Shown here piece by piece: positions 6,675-14,287 of a stretch of 64,000 bases of DNA. Below the pieces are notes generated by a model. It was not told the DNA's origin, did not search any database, and worked only from the letters and a program-made list of their open reading frames with translations. A program made the position numbers and the translations under genes. Location of the stretch: the NCBI GenBank assembly GCA_963837325.1, contig CAWIMV010000002.1, forward strand, positions 930,001 to 994,000. The letters run 5' to 3'. Position 1 is the first letter of the stretch, and each line of letters begins with the position of its first letter. Origin of the DNA: CAVQKZ01 sp963837325 (GTDB lineage: Bacteria > Actinomycetota > Actinomycetes > Mycobacteriales > Jatrophihabitantaceae).

Positions 6675-9464
6675 TCACCGGTCGATCCGCAGGTCGGTCG
6701 AGTAGGGCAGGCTGGTGATGCGCAGCGCCGGATGCGACTGCAGTTGGTTCCACATCTGGATCCAGGCATTTCTCCCCGTCAGACTGCCGCAGCCATGGGA
6801 CTGGGCACACGCGGTCCATTCGGTCAGTGCGCCACCGAAGTTGATGCGGGGCTGGCGCGCGGCGACGCCGGTCAGGGAGATGTACTTCCACTGGGCCGCC
6901 ATAGTGTTGTTGTAGATCTGCGGGAGGTCGACGATACGGGTCGGCGCGACCCCCGCGCTGAGGTTGTACAGGCCACCCATCGTCCAACCGTTGTTGCAGC
7001 CGCGCGCGGTCGCGGTCCAGGCGCAACCATCGGCCGAGCCGTTGAACACGAACTGCGAGTGCGACGCGTTGAAGTAGCCCGAGAGCCACGCCCGAGTCTG
7101 GGCGTACGTCCCGCGGAAGCCCGGCTCGGCGTCATTGGCGCCGGCGATCCGCACGCCGGTGTGCGCGGCGACGTGGGCGGCGACCGGGTTCACGACCGAG
7201 CGGGCCCAACTGATGCCGGCCGACGTCGAGACGTCCATGTCGTTGTTCGTGCCGATGGCGATGGTGGCCGGAGCGCCCGATCTCTGGTGGGCGATGTACC
7301 CGTCGGTGTACGCGTTGATGTCGCGGACCAGGTTCGCGTACGAGACGAAGTGGGTCGTGGCACTGAGCAAGACGCCATGTTGGCTCTCGTCCTGCCCACC
7401 GATGTCCAGCAGCACGAGGTATCGGTGCCCGGACGGATTGCGGGCCGCGTCCGCGGCACCCTCGGCCCGCATCGTGTTCAAGTCCGTCGCGGTCGCGCTG
7501 CTCACGTTGCGCACGTAACGGCTCGTGGAGATCGGCGCCGGCGTCCGTTGCGGCGGCGGCCCGGTCTGGGTGGTCACCACCGGCGAGGACGTCTTGCCGG
7601 ACAGGCCGGCGACGTTCTGGGCCTGGATCGTGAACCGGTAGGCCGTCTTGGCCTTCAGGCTGACGACCGTCGTACTCGTGGTACCGGCCGCCAGCCTCTT
7701 CCTGGCTCCGGTCGGGACGACGGTCAAGACGTAGGACGTCCACGGCGCGCCACCGTCGCTCAGCGGCGGGCTCCACGAGACGACGGCGCTCAGGTAACCA
7801 GCCGTGGCTTTCACGGCCCGCGGCGGCGACGGCACCTTCGGGTGCAGCGCGTTGACGATCCGGCAGCCGATGGCGAGGTCGTGGCCGCCGCCCTGGTTCA
7901 CCGCGGTCAGGCAGACCCGGTGTTCGGCCTCGCTCGTCGGCACGGTCACGTAGAAGCCAGTGGCCGCCACCGCACCGGGGTGGGCCTTCACGACGTCAGG
8001 CCGCAGGATGTGCGTCGTCGTCGAGGTCAGCACCGTGCCGTCAACGCTCACGGTGACGGCGACCGGCCGGCTGGCGTCGAAGTCGGCCGCCCAGCCCGAG
8101 ACGGTGACGCCCCTTGAGCTGTGCGACCCGTGCTCGAACGCACCACGGGGGGTGAGGCTGACGGTGTAGGACCGGCACACCGGCGCCCCGTTGCCCGAGC
8201 CGTAGCGCACGTTGATGCCGACGACACACACGGCGTGCACACCGTGGGTCGTGGTTACCTTTGCCGCGAACTCGTAGCGGGTGTGGAACTTGCCGCGGCC
8301 GTTGGCCGGCACCTGGGCCCGCACGACCCCGTCGACCGTGATCGCGGCGTTGATGGGGGCGGCGGTGTCCGGGTCCTTCACCCAGCCGGTGATGGCGACG
8401 CCCGGGCCGACCTGCACCAGAGTCTGGATGCCGCCGGTCGGGTTGAAGTTGAGGGCGATTCGCTTGCAGCTGACGTTCCGGGTGGTGCCGTACGTGCCCA
8501 GGTTCGTGCCGACCGCGCAGACGGTGTAGGTGCCTGGCGCCAATCGCCCGCCCGCAAGCGTGTAGGTGCCGGCGAAACCGTGCGGCCCGTGCGCGCCGGC
8601 GGCCAGGTTGGCCGTCATGCTGCCGACGGCCGCGCCGTTTACCGTCACCGTCGTGTGGATCGGGGCCGAGGTGTCCGGGTCCTGGGCCCAGCCGGTGAGG
8701 TGGATACCACCCGCAGCGGGGATGAGCGTGGAGATTGCGCCCACCGGGCTGAAGTTCAGCGTGATGACGCGACAGCCGACCGGCCCATCCTTGCCGGCCC
8801 CCCGGTTGATGCCGACGGCGCAGACGGTGTGCCGCCCTTCGGCCACGATGTACTGGGCGGCAAAGCCGTGGCCATGATGGATGGCACCGTTCGCGGTCAG
8901 GTGTCCGCGCACCACATTGTCGACGGTGATGTCGACGTCGATTACTCCCGCGAAGTTCGGATCGGTCGCCCCGCCGACGACGGCCAGGCCACCGGTGATC
9001 GCGCGGACTGAATCCAATGACCCGCGCGGGTCGAAGCTCACCGCGACCGTCCGGCAGCCGATGACGTGGTTGCTGCCCCGGCCGCGGTTGGCCGCGTCGA
9101 CGCAGATGACGTCGCGAGCAGCGGGGGGCAGGGTGAGCGCGACGGAGAAGCCGTGGTTGGGACCGAGCTTGGCGGCAACCGAGAGGCTCGGTCGGGCCAC
9201 GTTAGCCAACACGCGCGCCACCGGATGACCGTTGACGGTCACGCTGATTGCGAGCGGGTCGCGGGTGTCGGCGTCGGCGGTCCAGCCGACGACCGAGACA
9301 CCGGTGCCGGTCTGGGTGATCGACTCCAGGCTGCCGACGGGGTCGTGCGTGGATGCGGCGGCGGCGCTGGCCGACAGTGCACTGATGGCAATCGCGGTGG
9401 TGACAACACACACCGCGGCGATGCTCCGGCGAAGGCGGGGTCGAGCAATCGCGCGTCGGCTCAT
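6675..9464 (-). CDS. Secreted multidomain protein: five Ig-like repeats, FnIII and a C-terminal catalytic-like domain
   Basis: A 929-residue exported protein begins with an Arg-rich signal peptide (residues 1-38, ending near SASAAAAS). Residues about 40-540 hold five tandem repeats of about 100 residues. Each follows a pattern: G-[AS]-[IFL] near its start, GW-x-D-x-D (GWTADADT, GWAQDPDT, GWVKDPDT), then V-C-x-x-x-x-N and GCR. A fibronectin type III domain follows (about 543-640, PSPPRAVKATAG). The last 280 residues form a Trp/Asn/Asp-rich domain with YLVLLDIGGQDES and TIAIGTNNDMD that I cannot assign; a hydrolase is possible. Each repeat has two Cys. It pairs with the DUF4232 lipoprotein downstream. 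An extracellular role is secure, the activity is not. Confidence 0.85.
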   Translation of the reverse strand: MSRRAIARPRLRRSIAAVCVVTTAIAISALSASAAAASTHDPVGSLESITQTGTGVSVVGWTADADTRDPLAISVTVNGHPVARVLANVARPSLSVAAKLGPNHGFSVALTLPPAARDVICVDAANRGRGSNHVIGCRTVAVSFDPRGSLDSVRAITGGLAVVGGATDPNFAGVIDVDITVDNVVRGHLTANGAIHHGHGFAAQYIVAEGRHTVCAVGINRGAGKDGPVGCRVITLNFSPVGAISTLIPAAGGIHLTGWAQDPDTSAPIHTTVTVNGAAVGSMTANLAAGAHGPHGFAGTYTLAGGRLAPGTYTVCAVGTNLGTYGTTRNVSCKRIALNFNPTGGIQTLVQVGPGVAITGWVKDPDTAAPINAAITVDGVVRAQVPANGRGKFHTRYEFAAKVTTTHGVHAVCVVGINVRYGSGNGAPVCRSYTVSLTPRGAFEHGSHSSRGVTVSGWAADFDASRPVAVTVSVDGTVLTSTTTHILRPDVVKAHPGAVAATGFYVTVPTSEAEHRVCLTAVNQGGGHDLAIGCRIVNALHPKVPSPPRAVKATAGYLSAVVSWSPPLSDGGAPWTSYVLTVVPTGARKRLAAGTTSTTVVSLKAKTAYRFTIQAQNVAGLSGKTSSPVVTTQTGPPPQRTPAPISTSRYVRNVSSATATDLNTMRAEGAADAARNPSGHRYLVLLDIGGQDESQHGVLLSATTHFVSYANLVRDINAYTDGYIAHQRSGAPATIAIGTNNDMDVSTSAGISWARSVVNPVAAHVAAHTGVRIAGANDAEPGFRGTYAQTRAWLSGYFNASHSQFVFNGSADGCAWTATARGCNNGWTMGGLYNLSAGVAPTRIVDLPQIYNNTMAAQWKYISLTGVAARQPRINFGGALTEWTACAQSHGCGSLTGRNAWIQMWNQLQSHPALRITSLPYSTDLRIDR

Positions 9465-9653
9465 TCTGCAACTTCCCGATGGGAGCTGGGGTCGCCGCAG
9501 AACGCGGGCCGCTGCTCGTCTCGGACGCGGTTCTCCCCCGGCGCCCGCCCCCGAATTCCGAGGACCGATTGATCAAACCATTGAAGTTACAGACGAGACA
9601 ACTGTTACTGGTGATACCAGCGACTACTCACAGTGACTAATGCGACAACGTGG

Positions 9654-11282
9654 TCATAACGTCGGCAACACATGACCGGCGAACCGATCCCGCAATGTCT
9701 TCTTGGAGAACTTGCCCACGCTGGTCTTGGGTACTTCGTCGATGAAGACGACGTCGTCGGGCACTTGCCACGACGTCAGCCGCTCGCGCAGGAACTCCAG
9801 CATTTCCTCGCGGGTGACGGTCTCGCCCGGCTTGACCACGACGCAGGCCAGCGGGCGCTCTGACCACTTCAGATGCGGCACGGCGATCACCGCGGCCTCG
9901 GCCACCTTGGGGTGGGCCATGATCTCGTTCTCGAGTTCGACGGAGCTGATCCACTCCCCGCCGGACTTGATCAGATCCTTGGTGCGATCGACCAGGCGGA
10001 CGTAGCCAAGCGGGGAGATCGACGCGATGTCGCCGGTGCGCAGCCATCCGTCGGGTGAGAACTGGGGGCCCGGCTCGTCCGTGCGGTAGTACTGCCGGGC
10101 GACCCAGGGACCGCGGCACTCGAGTTCGCCGGACGCCTTGTCGTCCCAGGGCAACGATTCGCCGGTGTCGGCGTCGACGATGCGCATTTCCACGCCGGGC
10201 GGAGCGATACCGGCGGTGGCCCGCACGTCGGCCAGTTCGTCATCAGGCCGGTCGGCCACTTCGGAGCGGATCGTGCACACCGATCCGACGGGCGAGAGCT
10301 CGGTCATGCCCCAGGCTTGGGTGAGCGGCAATCCGATCTTCTTCCGCCACGCCTCCGACAGCGCCTTGGGCACCGCCGACCCGCCGCAGATGACGATGCG
10401 CAGCGCGGACAGGTCGTGGTCGTCCAGCAGCGGGACCATGCCCATCCAGATGGTCGGGACTCCGCCGGTGACCGTCACCCGCTCGGACTCCAGCAACGTG
10501 ATCAGCCCTTCCGGGCTGAGGTCGGGGCCGGGCATGACGAGCGCGGCGCCGGCAAGGAACGACGCATACGGAATTCCCCAGGCATTGGCGTGGAACATCG
10601 GCACGACCGGCAGGACGCGGTCGGTCTCGCTCAGCGCGAACGCTGCCGCGGTGAGGATCGCCATGGAGTGCAGCGACGTCGAGCGATGGCTGTAGACGAC
10701 TCCCTTGGGGTTGCCCGTGGTGCCCGTGGTATAGCACAGCGCGGCGGCTTGGCGCTCGTCGTCGACGCGACCGTCGAAGTCGGTCTCGTCGGCGGCCGCG
10801 ATGAGCTCGTCGTAGTGCAGGATGCGGGGGTCATCCGGGATCTCGGCGCTGGCGCCGTCGTCCATCACGATGACGTGCTTGACCGTTGTCAGCCGCGGCA
10901 GGTATTTCGCGAACACGGGGAGCAGCGAACGGTCGACGAACACGGCTTCGTCTTCGGCGTGCTCGACCGTGTAGAGGAGCTGCTCGGGAAAGTAGCGAAT
11001 GTTGAGGGTGTGCATGACCCGACCGGTGCCGGGAATCGCGAAGTACAGGCCGAGGTGCCGGGCGGTGTTCCAGGCGAACGTGCCCACGCGCCCGTCGGCG
11101 GAGATGCCCAGGCCGTCGAGTGCGCCGGCGACCCGACGGGTCTCGGCGGCGACCTCCGCGAACGACTTGCGTTCCAGGCCGGTGACGGTCTTCGTGGTCA
11201 CGGTCTTGGTTGCGAACAGCTGCGCGCCGCGGTTGAAGATCCAGTTCGTCGTCAGCGGCGCGTCCTGCATCAGTCCCAACAT
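9654..11282 (-). CDS. Fatty acyl-CoA synthetase (AMP-binding family)
   Basis: The 542-residue adenylate-forming enzyme has the AMP-binding motif YTTGTTGNPKGVVYSH and the A5-like motif WGMTELSP. GWLRTGDI comes before the hinge, DRTKDLIKSGGEWIS is the hinge, and the catalytic lysine lies in KTSVGKFSKK. The opening MLGLMQD is the usual start of the medium/long-chain acyl-CoA ligase branch, which supports this ATG. It activates a fatty or other carboxylic acid to its CoA thioester in two ATP-dependent steps in the cytosol. Chain length is not readable. It stands as a single gene between the secreted protein and the hydrolase module. Confidence 0.93.
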   Translation of the reverse strand: MLGLMQDAPLTTNWIFNRGAQLFATKTVTTKTVTGLERKSFAEVAAETRRVAGALDGLGISADGRVGTFAWNTARHLGLYFAIPGTGRVMHTLNIRYFPEQLLYTVEHAEDEAVFVDRSLLPVFAKYLPRLTTVKHVIVMDDGASAEIPDDPRILHYDELIAAADETDFDGRVDDERQAAALCYTTGTTGNPKGVVYSHRSTSLHSMAILTAAAFALSETDRVLPVVPMFHANAWGIPYASFLAGAALVMPGPDLSPEGLITLLESERVTVTGGVPTIWMGMVPLLDDHDLSALRIVICGGSAVPKALSEAWRKKIGLPLTQAWGMTELSPVGSVCTIRSEVADRPDDELADVRATAGIAPPGVEMRIVDADTGESLPWDDKASGELECRGPWVARQYYRTDEPGPQFSPDGWLRTGDIASISPLGYVRLVDRTKDLIKSGGEWISSVELENEIMAHPKVAEAAVIAVPHLKWSERPLACVVVKPGETVTREEMLEFLRERLTSWQVPDDVVFIDEVPKTSVGKFSKKTLRDRFAGHVLPTL

Positions 11283-11332
11283 GACGTGATCGTGGTCGAC
11301 CGGCGCCCGCTGGGCAAGGGCCTGACCGGCAG

Positions 11333-12607
11333 TCAGTACTGCCGGGTGATCGCGAAGCTGTGGGTGGTGACGGTGGTGCCGTCGAAGAACCCGCGCGCGC
11401 TGGACAGAAAGCTGCGGACGGACCGGTTGCGGCTGGCATCGATGTCGCCGGCGCCGGGCAGGTAGGACTCCGCGACCGCGTGATCAGGTCCGATGGCACC
11501 GTCGCCGCGATTGATCGTGACGGTGGTGACATTGGTCCGGTCCGGGTTGGTCCGGCCGTCGAGGTGCGGCACGACGTCGTTGTGGTTCTCGATCGCCAGC
11601 ACTCGCACGGCGGCCGGTAGCCGCCCGACCGTCACGCCGATGGGTGAACCGGCTGTTACGACGTGCGTGACCCGGAACCGTCCGCTGGCCGCGCACGCCG
11701 CCGCTGCCTGCACCGCCACCATGCCGCCTTCACTGTGGCCGACCAGCATCACGTCGTCAGCGGGGCGGACGCCGGCTCGGTGGAGGGCCTGCAGGACCCC
11801 TTGTTCGTACGCCGTCGACACGCCGACCAGGGCGCGGACGTTCGTCGCGGGACCGGTGATGTCGGCAAGCTTGGCCGGGTTGAACGTCTTGGTGCCGGGG
11901 ATGTCGACGATGGCGCTTCTGGTTCCGTCGGCGCGGGTGATGACCCGGACGTCGATCGCGCCCGAGCCGGCTTCGTTGCGACGGGCCAGGGCCGCCATCA
12001 CGTCGGTCAGGCTGCGGGGCGGCGTCGCGGCACCCGGCCCGCCGTCAACACCGCGGGCGCTGACCTTGGCGTGCCCGTCGGCGTAGAGCGGGGCCACGAC
12101 GCCGTCGAGAGACACCAGTCCGCCGTTCATCAGCGCGTCGACGAGTCCAGGGTCGTCGGTGAGGACGGACTGCGCGGCGCGCGGGAGACTGCCGGTGCGC
12201 ACCAGCAGTCGCAGGGCGTTCGCCGCATCCGGACCAAGATTGACGAGGCCGGCGGAGTGATCGTGCAGCGTCGTGGCGAGGCGGTCGGCCTGCTCGTAGG
12301 CGGCCGCCGCGGCCCGTAGCTCGGTGTCGATCAGGCCGCATTGCAGGGCGACCCGGCTGAGCCCGTGATAGCCGTCGAGCGCGTCGAGCAGGTCGGCCTC
12401 GAATGTGGCGGCGCCCATGGGGTCGAAGAGGGCGGAGGCGTAGAGCCCGGGCTCGGCCAGGTAACCGTGCAGGCTGATCGCCGCGCCGCCCGCGTCGGTC
12501 GCTGCGTTGCCGAACCGGCGAGCCATCGCGACGATCTCGTCGTAGTGGGCCTCGATCCCGTTGCTGCCCCCGCGGACCGACACCGGGCGCGGCGGCTTCG
12601 GGCCCAT
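11333..12607 (-). CDS. Alpha/beta hydrolase with N-terminal WXG100-like helical region
   Basis: The protein of about 424 residues has two parts. Residues about 10-150 are Ala-rich helical segments resembling the helical bundle of ESX/WXG100 substrates. The remainder is an alpha/beta hydrolase with the nucleophile elbow VGHSEGGMVAV and VIDIPGTKTF, ENHNDVVPHLDGRTNPD (candidate acid) and a late His in IGPDHAVAESYL. No signal peptide is present. The ATG overlaps the preceding WXG100-like stop by one base (TGATG), so the pair is co-translated. Context suggests a hydrolase handled by, or acting with, a type VII-like system; no ESX machinery lies in the window. The longer upstream frame is out of register with the partner gene. 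Confidence 0.82.
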   Translation of the reverse strand: MGPKPPRPVSVRGGSNGIEAHYDEIVAMARRFGNAATDAGGAAISLHGYLAEPGLYASALFDPMGAATFEADLLDALDGYHGLSRVALQCGLIDTELRAAAAAYEQADRLATTLHDHSAGLVNLGPDAANALRLLVRTGSLPRAAQSVLTDDPGLVDALMNGGLVSLDGVVAPLYADGHAKVSARGVDGGPGAATPPRSLTDVMAALARRNEAGSGAIDVRVITRADGTRSAIVDIPGTKTFNPAKLADITGPATNVRALVGVSTAYEQGVLQALHRAGVRPADDVMLVGHSEGGMVAVQAAAACAASGRFRVTHVVTAGSPIGVTVGRLPAAVRVLAIENHNDVVPHLDGRTNPDRTNVTTVTINRGDGAIGPDHAVAESYLPGAGDIDASRNRSVRSFLSSARGFFDGTTVTTHSFAITRQY

Positions 12608-12969
12608 CAGAGGCCGACCGCGCGCAGGGTGCCGCCGACTGCATGGGCGACGTCGTCGACGACAGCCTCTCCGACGGCGCCGACGGTGTCCCACAGCTTG
12701 CGGGCTTCGTCGAGCGCGCTGCTGACTCGGCCGGCGTGACGACGCAGGGCATCGGCCGCGTCGTCGAGTCGCCCGGCGCAGACCCGCATGTCGCGCAGCA
12801 CCCGGCCGGCCTCGGCGGCGAAGACGTCGGAAGCGATCCCGCGCCAGCGGTCGTGCGCGATGGCTGCCGTCAACGTGGTCGTGGTGGTGCGGACGGCGTC
12901 GGCGTGGCGGGAGATCCGGTCGGCAATCCGGTACAACTCGCTGACGTCGATGAGCAAGTACGGCGGCAT
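12607..12969 (-). CDS. WXG100-like small helical protein
   Basis: The 120-residue helical protein starts at MPPYLLIDVSELYRIAD. Heptad-rich helices flank a W-x-G turn (HDRWRGIASDVF, near residue 50), followed by a Y/F-x-x-E-like stretch FAAEAGRVLRDM. This is the hallmark of the WXG100/ESAT-6 superfamily, whose members are exported as helical hairpins by type VII secretion. It lies directly before the hydrolase gene with a one-base overlap. A longer start at 13020 is possible but adds an uninformative Cys-rich stretch. The gene is divergent from the DUF3263 gene, with a perfect-arm palindrome between them. Function beyond the family is inferred. Confidence 0.75.
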   Translation of the reverse strand: MPPYLLIDVSELYRIADRISRHADAVRTTTTTLTAAIAHDRWRGIASDVFAAEAGRVLRDMRVCAGRLDDAADALRRHAGRVSSALDEARKLWDTVGAVGEAVVDDVAHAVGGTLRAVGL

Positions 12970-13093
12970 GCGCGAACAGTGGTCCCCGCCGGCGCAGCGC
13001 ACCACGGTTTGCGGCACCATGTGGACGACGCGGTACGTCGTCCACAGCGCGCCTGTTCCCCTTGACCGGGCGCCACGTGATTCAATTGCGGAG

Positions 13094-13117
13094 GCGAATC
13101 ACACTCGTGTGATTCGC
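13094..13117. promoter_or_regulatory. Palindromic operator-like site between divergent genes
   Basis: Eleven-base perfect arms GCGAATCACAC and GTGTGATTCGC are separated by two bases. The site lies between the divergent WXG100-like and DUF3263 genes, about 80-125 bases from each start. Symmetry and placement suggest a dimeric regulator site. The partner is unknown. Confidence 0.5.
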
Positions 13118-13157
13118 TAGCGTAGCCCCGGGCCGCCTCCGAGCCGCGAATTCGACT

Positions 13158-13183
13158 AGTCAGAGCCAGTCAGGGTCAGTCAG
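13158..13183 (+). repeat. Three AGTCAG direct repeats at 10-base period
   Basis: AGTCAG occurs at 13158, 13168 and 13178, exactly ten bases apart, just before the ribosome-binding region of the DUF3263 gene. The regular helical phasing could allow a protein to bind one face of the DNA. It may also be chance slippage. Confidence 0.4.
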
Positions 13184-13198
13184 AGGAGTGCACGACGT

Positions 13199-13510
13199 AT
13201 GGATTCCGCCCACGCTGCTGCCGGCCAGAGCGGCGACGGTGCCGAGGACGGTCCGCTCGACGGCCTTACCCGGCGCGACCGTGAGATCCTCGCCTTCGAG
13301 CGACAGTGGTGGAAGTACGCCGGCGCGAAGGAACAGGCGATCCGCGAGCTGTTCGACATGTCGACCACTCGCTACTACCAAGTGCTCAACGCGTTGATTG
13401 ACACTCCCGCCGCCCTCGCCGCTGACCCGATGCTGGTCAAGCGGCTGCGGAGGTTGCGCGCCAGCCGTCAGCGCCAGCGCTCGGCCCGGCGGCTCGGCAT
13501 CGAGGTCTAG
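13199..13510 (+). CDS. DUF3263 domain protein, probable small DNA-binding protein
   Basis: The 103-residue protein carries the full DUF3263 domain. LTRRDREILAFERQWWKYAG is followed by a helix-turn-helix-like STTRYYQVLNALID and a very basic tail (KRLRRLRASRQRQRSARR). The family is found throughout actinobacteria and sits next to a LytR_C protein, as in M. tuberculosis Rv0430-Rv0431 (recalled). The HTH-like fold suggests a regulator or nucleoid-binding role, not proven. The ATG follows GAGGAG with about ten bases spacing, and three 10-base-phased repeats precede it. The next frame starts about three bases after the stop, so the two genes are coupled. Confidence 0.9.
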   Translation: MDSAHAAAGQSGDGAEDGPLDGLTRRDREILAFERQWWKYAGAKEQAIRELFDMSTTRYYQVLNALIDTPAALAADPMLVKRLRRLRASRQRQRSARRLGIEV

Positions 13511-13512
13511 CG

Positions 13513-14085
13513 ACGAGCAAGGGCCGCCTCACCCGCCAACTCGCCGGCCGGCACCGGCGAGAACGGTGGGCCGGAATCGCGATCGGCCTGGTCGGTGTCG
13601 CAGTGCTCGTCATTGCCGTCATCGCGCTGCGCAGTCCCAACGGCCGGGGCAGCGCGGCCGGCCGGGTGACCGAAATTGCGTCCGCACGGACGACCACGTC
13701 GACCCCACCCTCGTCGTCGACGGCCAAGCATGCACCAACGAAGCCCGCGACGCCGACGACGAAACGCGCGGCGCCGACCAGCCCCACGTCGACCCCACCG
13801 GTGACGAAGCTTCCGCTCGTCGTGCTGAACAACACGACCGTTCCCGGACTCGCGGCGACGGCCCGCGGCCGTTTCGAAGCGGGCGGGTGGACGGTCACGA
13901 ATATCGGGAACCTGCGCGGCACGATCCTGTCGACCTGCGCGTACTACGACCCGTCGCAGCCCACCAGCCGCGCCGTTGCCGTTGCGCTGCAGAGCCAGTT
14001 CCCGGCGATCAAGCGAGTGGCGCCGAAGTTCGCCGACTTGCCCGCCGGCCCGATCGTGGTCGTCCTCACGTCGGACTACTCGTGA
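13513..14085 (+). CDS. LytR_C domain membrane protein (VirR-like), probable non-canonical ACG start
   Basis: The open frame encodes a basic N-terminus (SKGRLTRQL, GRHRRERW), one transmembrane anchor (AGIAIGLVGVAVLVIAVIAL), a Thr/Pro/Ser linker and an extracytoplasmic LytR_C domain (LPLVVLNNTTVPGLAATARG to PIVVVLTSDYS). Relatives such as mycobacterial Rv0431/VirR influence envelope integrity and vesicle release. No ATG, GTG or TTG occurs in frame before the GTG at 13603, which lies inside the membrane helix. ACG at 13513 has GAGG seven bases upstream and restores the whole anchor. It follows the DUF3263 stop by two bases. Either ACG is used or a base differs here; if 13603 is used, the anchor is truncated. 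Confidence 0.72.
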   Translation, partial: TSKGRLTRQLAGRHRRERWAGIAIGLVGVAVLVIAVIALRSPNGRGSAAGRVTEIASARTTTSTPPSSSTAKHAPTKPATPTTKRAAPTSPTSTPPVTKLPLVVLNNTTVPGLAATARGRFEAGGWTVTNIGNLRGTILSTCAYYDPSQPTSRAVAVALQSQFPAIKRVAPKFADLPAGPIVVVLTSDYS

Positions 14086-14136
14086 TCGAAGCTGCGCGGG
14101 ACTGTGCGAAGATGTAGCCACAACCGAATAGCACCG

Positions 14137-14269
14137 CTCATCCAGAGGGGCAGAGGGACCGGCCCGACGAAGCCCCGGCAACCGCGTGCGATGCATTGCG
14201 TCAGATTCGACGTGAGGCCGCCGCCGCAGGTGCCAACTCCGGCCTAGGCAACCGCCTGGGAAAGATGAG
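14137..14269 (+). promoter_or_regulatory. SAM-I (S-box) riboswitch upstream of thrC
   Basis: The leader has the ordered S-box signatures. The P1 strand CTCATC at 14137 pairs with GATGAG at 14264-14269. CAGAGGGGCAGAGGGACCGG, GCCC..GAAGCCCCGGCAACC and AGGTGCCAACTCCGGCC follow in order, then GGGAAAGATGAG. SAM binding would switch expression of the threonine synthase whose ATG lies 18 bases after P1. This links methionine-branch status to the competing threonine branch. Confidence 0.87.
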
Positions 14270-14287
14270 GAGAAAGGCCTCGGACCC

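Noticed and set aside
9465..9653. Riboswitch in the leader of the large secreted protein
   Set aside because: Small hairpins such as CTGGTATCACCAG are present, but I cannot match any riboswitch core in order.
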